DNA of 46,666 nucleotides, taken from assembly GCA_900473045.1 (NCBI GenBank), contig UCKS01000044.1, positions 1-46,666 on the forward strand, written 5' to 3'. Under the pieces are notes generated by a model, which did no database searches, was not told where the DNA came from, and saw nothing but the letters and a program-made list of their open reading frames with translations. Both the position numbers and the translations under genes were made by a program. Origin of the DNA: Hyphomicrobiales bacterium. Lineage in GTDB: Bacteria; Pseudomonadota; Alphaproteobacteria; Rhizobiales; Rhizobiaceae. Positions 44,579 to 46,666 of this stretch are shown one piece after another (position 1 is the stretch's first letter; the number at the start of each line of letters is the position of its first letter).

Positions 44579-45526
44579 CTAAGCGATGTCGTGTTTTGCG
44601 ATATGCCTTTCCAGTAGGGGGGTAATCGTCCCTGCCAGGACCGCTTTGGCTTGGCGGTTGCGAAGAATGACCGCCGTGACGGCCATGGCAATAAACAGCG
44701 GGAACATGAAGGCCGCATATATCTTGAAAATCATGAAAGGATCTCCACCGGCTAAACCAGCCCAGTCCCAAACCCCGTGCAGGACGGTAGGAACGGTCAA
44801 TCCCAGGAGTATCGCAGCGGTTTGCCGGGTGCGATTGCGGCTCGCGGCGGCAACGGCGATACCCAGTCCGATAAAGGCAACGAAGAATGAATGCATGAAC
44901 GGTACCATTAGGCCGCGCAATACAAGACTCAATGCTAACTTCAAGCCTGCGGCGTCACTACTGTTGCTCGCCAGATAGCCGATGACCATTTGGCCGAAAT
45001 ACATTGTTTGCTCACTGAATGCGAACCCCGCACCGATCAATCCGCCGTAGACGATCCCGTCGAGAGGTCCGCGAATTTGCGAGCGGCGGCGCCTTAGCAT
45101 CCAGAGTAGGAAGAGCCCTTTGAATAACTCTTCGGTGACAGGCGTTACGACTAGCGGGCGGAACCAGTTTGCGAACTCGCGGCTCGTATGGACATCGAGA
45201 AGCGCCTGTAGGCCCTCTTGTGACCAGATCGAGCAAAAGGCTGCCACAGACGCGCCCCAGGCAAATGCCGACAGCAGCAACAGCGGTCTGCCTTCTACCC
45301 AGCGGCCTAGCCAATCGAAGGTTTTTGCCACCGGGATCGTGACGATAACGGACATTGGGAGCCCCCATGCCATGCCGACAGTTCCGATTTTGGTCCAAAC
45401 CCACGCCATTGTGGAAAGCCAAGTCAGCACCGCCAAAAACGGCCAGCACAGCATGACAGGATAGTTTTTTCTCAATGTTTGAATTCCAAAGCTAGGCGAC
45501 AAAACGATAATTCCGATACAGATCAT
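44579..45526 (-). CDS. PrsW family intramembrane protease
   Basis: Polytopic membrane protein of 315 aa with about eight hydrophobic segments. It carries the glutamic-protease-like motifs of PrsW/CPBP relatives: TEELFKG (Glu132-Glu133), FAFSEQTMYF (Glu172) and PFMHSFFVAFIG (His212). Members cleave anti-sigma factors or other membrane proteins; the substrate here is unknown. Starts at 26-27 residues later (Met25) are possible because 45526 lacks a ribosome site. A near-perfect palindrome lies immediately upstream, facing a TetR-type gene. The 256 bp between it and the nuclease gene are featureless. Confidence 0.85.
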   Translation of the reverse strand: MICIGIIVLSPSFGIQTLRKNYPVMLCWPFLAVLTWLSTMAWVWTKIGTVGMAWGLPMSVIVTIPVAKTFDWLGRWVEGRPLLLLSAFAWGASVAAFCSIWSQEGLQALLDVHTSREFANWFRPLVVTPVTEELFKGLFLLWMLRRRRSQIRGPLDGIVYGGLIGAGFAFSEQTMYFGQMVIGYLASNSSDAAGLKLALSLVLRGLMVPFMHSFFVAFIGLGIAVAAASRNRTRQTAAILLGLTVPTVLHGVWDWAGLAGGDPFMIFKIYAAFMFPLFIAMAVTAVILRNRQAKAVLAGTITPLLERHIAKHDIA

Positions 45527-45530
45527 ATTA

Positions 45531-45558
45531 GTCTATAATAGACCATTATGGTCTATTA
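45531..45558. promoter_or_regulatory. Overlapping palindromes, probable TetR-type operator
   Basis: Perfect 11-bp inverted repeat at 45536-45546 and 45548-45558 around one central base, with core TAGACC-ATTAT-GGTCTA. A second perfect palindrome, GTCTAT-A-ATAGAC (45531-45543), overlaps its left half. It lies directly before the protease start. The core resembles remembered NemR-type operators (TAGACC..GGTCTA). Confidence 0.7.
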
Positions 45559-45824
45559 AGTTCGTCAATCTCAGTCAACCGGAAAGACGACATCACAATG
45601 CCTCCTCGCGGCATTTCTTGTTCCCGTCGGCCTTTCAGGGGGGTTACGTTTGAAGAGCCTACGCCGAGATTTGCGATAGAGTTCACGTTGAGACACGTTG
45701 GTCAGGGCATCAATCTGTGATGGAAAGGGAAAGACAAATGCCAACGATTTTCGTATAGCGTTGCGAAGCCGTACATCTCGACAGGCTATGTGGCGTCAAT
45801 TATTAAGGACAATCAGTTCCGCTT

Positions 45825-46382
45825 ATGCTGAGACCAACAAAGGCTGAAATCGAAGCTTACATCATCGACTGTGCGGCCGGGCTGTTTGCGAGGCATGGGT
45901 TTGCACATACGTCGATTCAACAAATCGCTGACGCCGTTAGCTATTCAAAGACCGGGTTACTGCATCATTTTCCAAGCAAGCAGCTCGTCTACGACGCAGT
46001 CATCGGAGCGTTGCGCGAACATGTGAAGGAAGTTCGTGACAGCGTGACTGAGTTTCCCGTTGGCTTTGAACGGGACAGGGCCGTCGTCGAAGCGTCCGTT
46101 GATTTCACGTTCGCCAGACCCGGTATTTCGGCTCTGTCAAATCGAATGGCACTGGACCCGGACCCTGAAGATCAGGCGATGAGGGAGATAGGCTTTGTTA
46201 TGTATGAGGCCCTCGGGATCGACGTAAACAATCTCGACATGGACAGATTAATCCGCGTCACGAGTGCTTTTTCGGGTCTCGGCGTGACCGCAAGTCTGGC
46301 GGTGGGTTCGAAACTCACCAAAGAGTGGCGCCCTCTCATCATTGCCGCGGCTTTGGATGCGCTCGGCCACAAAAGATCGTAG
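45825..46382 (+). CDS. TetR/AcrR family regulator
   Basis: Regulator of 185 aa. The N-terminal HTH is about 9-55 (FARHGFAHTSIQQIADAVSYSKTGLLHHFPSKQLVY), typical of TetR proteins. The helical ligand-binding domain is divergent, as usual (GISALSNRMALDPDPEDQAM). It probably controls the protease gene through the palindrome at 45531-45558, which lies about 270 bp before its own start; autoregulation is less certain at that distance. The ligand is unknown. Confidence 0.88.
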   Translation: MLRPTKAEIEAYIIDCAAGLFARHGFAHTSIQQIADAVSYSKTGLLHHFPSKQLVYDAVIGALREHVKEVRDSVTEFPVGFERDRAVVEASVDFTFARPGISALSNRMALDPDPEDQAMREIGFVMYEALGIDVNNLDMDRLIRVTSAFSGLGVTASLAVGSKLTKEWRPLIIAAALDALGHKRS

Positions 46383-46436
46383 CGCAACGCACTACCTTCA
46401 GCGGCATAGCGATGGATGCAGGTGTGAACGGCAACC

Positions 46437-46471
46437 GCGCCCACGCGATCTTTGATCAGTCGCGTGGGCGC
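46437..46471. terminator. 12-bp hairpin after the TetR gene
   Basis: GCGCCCACGCGA (46437-46448) and TCGCGTGGGCGC (46460-46471) are perfectly complementary around an 11-base loop, 55 bp after the TetR stop. No T run follows. The rest of 46383-46666 shows no gene. Confidence 0.5.
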
Positions 46472-46666
46472 AGGTGCTGCACCGCTATCACCGAAAATTG
46501 TGCGTTTCGTGGCCGTGCTTCCGGCCCACGCCGGCGAACCTGGCCCGAGGCTGTTAGTCACGGCAGCCGCCGCGCCGTGAAGAGTCACACCTTTTACCCT
46601 CGCGCAGCCTCCTCATCGTCTCGAGATTGTTGAGAGTTGTCTCCGATGCAAATTCCGAGGCATGTC

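Overview
The window looks like chromosomal DNA of an alphaproteobacterium of the order Hyphomicrobiales (Rhizobium/Agrobacterium relatives). This rests on the GC-rich codon use of the left half, palindromic mosaic repeats of rhizobial type at both 83-222 and 4736-4867, a rhizobial-type AtpB, the gcl-hyi-glxR-glycerate kinase order, and the ivd-mcc-hmgL leucine operon. No rRNA, tRNA or CRISPR array was seen.

Left part (1-21780) is housekeeping or metabolic chromosome. It holds a GH25 lysozyme-like lipoprotein, a ChaA-type Ca2+/H+ antiporter, an orphan ATP synthase a subunit, and an IclR regulator divergent from the glyoxylate/tartronate-semialdehyde operon (gcl, hyi, glxR, then a glycerate kinase behind a strong intrinsic terminator). 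Next come a DUF4174 protein, a HI0933-type flavoprotein, and the leucine/isovalerate operon (ivd, mccB, a RidA gene, mccA, hmgL, methylglutaconyl-CoA hydratase; the last three are translationally coupled). It ends with an Xre/MbcA-RES toxin-antitoxin pair, a membrane fatty acid desaturase and a PhnD-like binding protein.

Middle part (21781-35067) is an accessory island with lower gene density, more AT-rich codon use and several broken genes. It contains a decayed GSU2403-type nucleotidyltransferase gene, an unrecognised gene, and a Tn7-like transposition module on the minus strand (tnsA, tnsB, tnsC/tniB, tniQ). Short repeats lie on both sides of the module. Two unknown gene pairs, a decayed and an intact cold-shock gene, and two small secreted cysteine-containing proteins follow.

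Right part (35068-46666) returns to metabolic DNA with a divergent dgdR/dgdA pair (2,2-dialkylglycine decarboxylase and its LysR regulator), followed by a frameshifted remnant of a B12-dependent mutase subunit. It then enters a defence-like segment. A HEPN-motif protein (minus strand) faces a compact three-gene operon (39755-44322) encoding a Lamassu/ABC-three-component-type middle protein, an SMC-like ATPase with a zinc hook, and a large helical protein ending in a PD-(D/E)xK nuclease. This operon is the best candidate for a little-described system. The window ends with a PrsW-type intramembrane protease gene whose upstream region carries a near-perfect TetR-type operator, and a TetR-family regulator.

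All calls come from reading the sequence and remembered family motifs; no database search was run.
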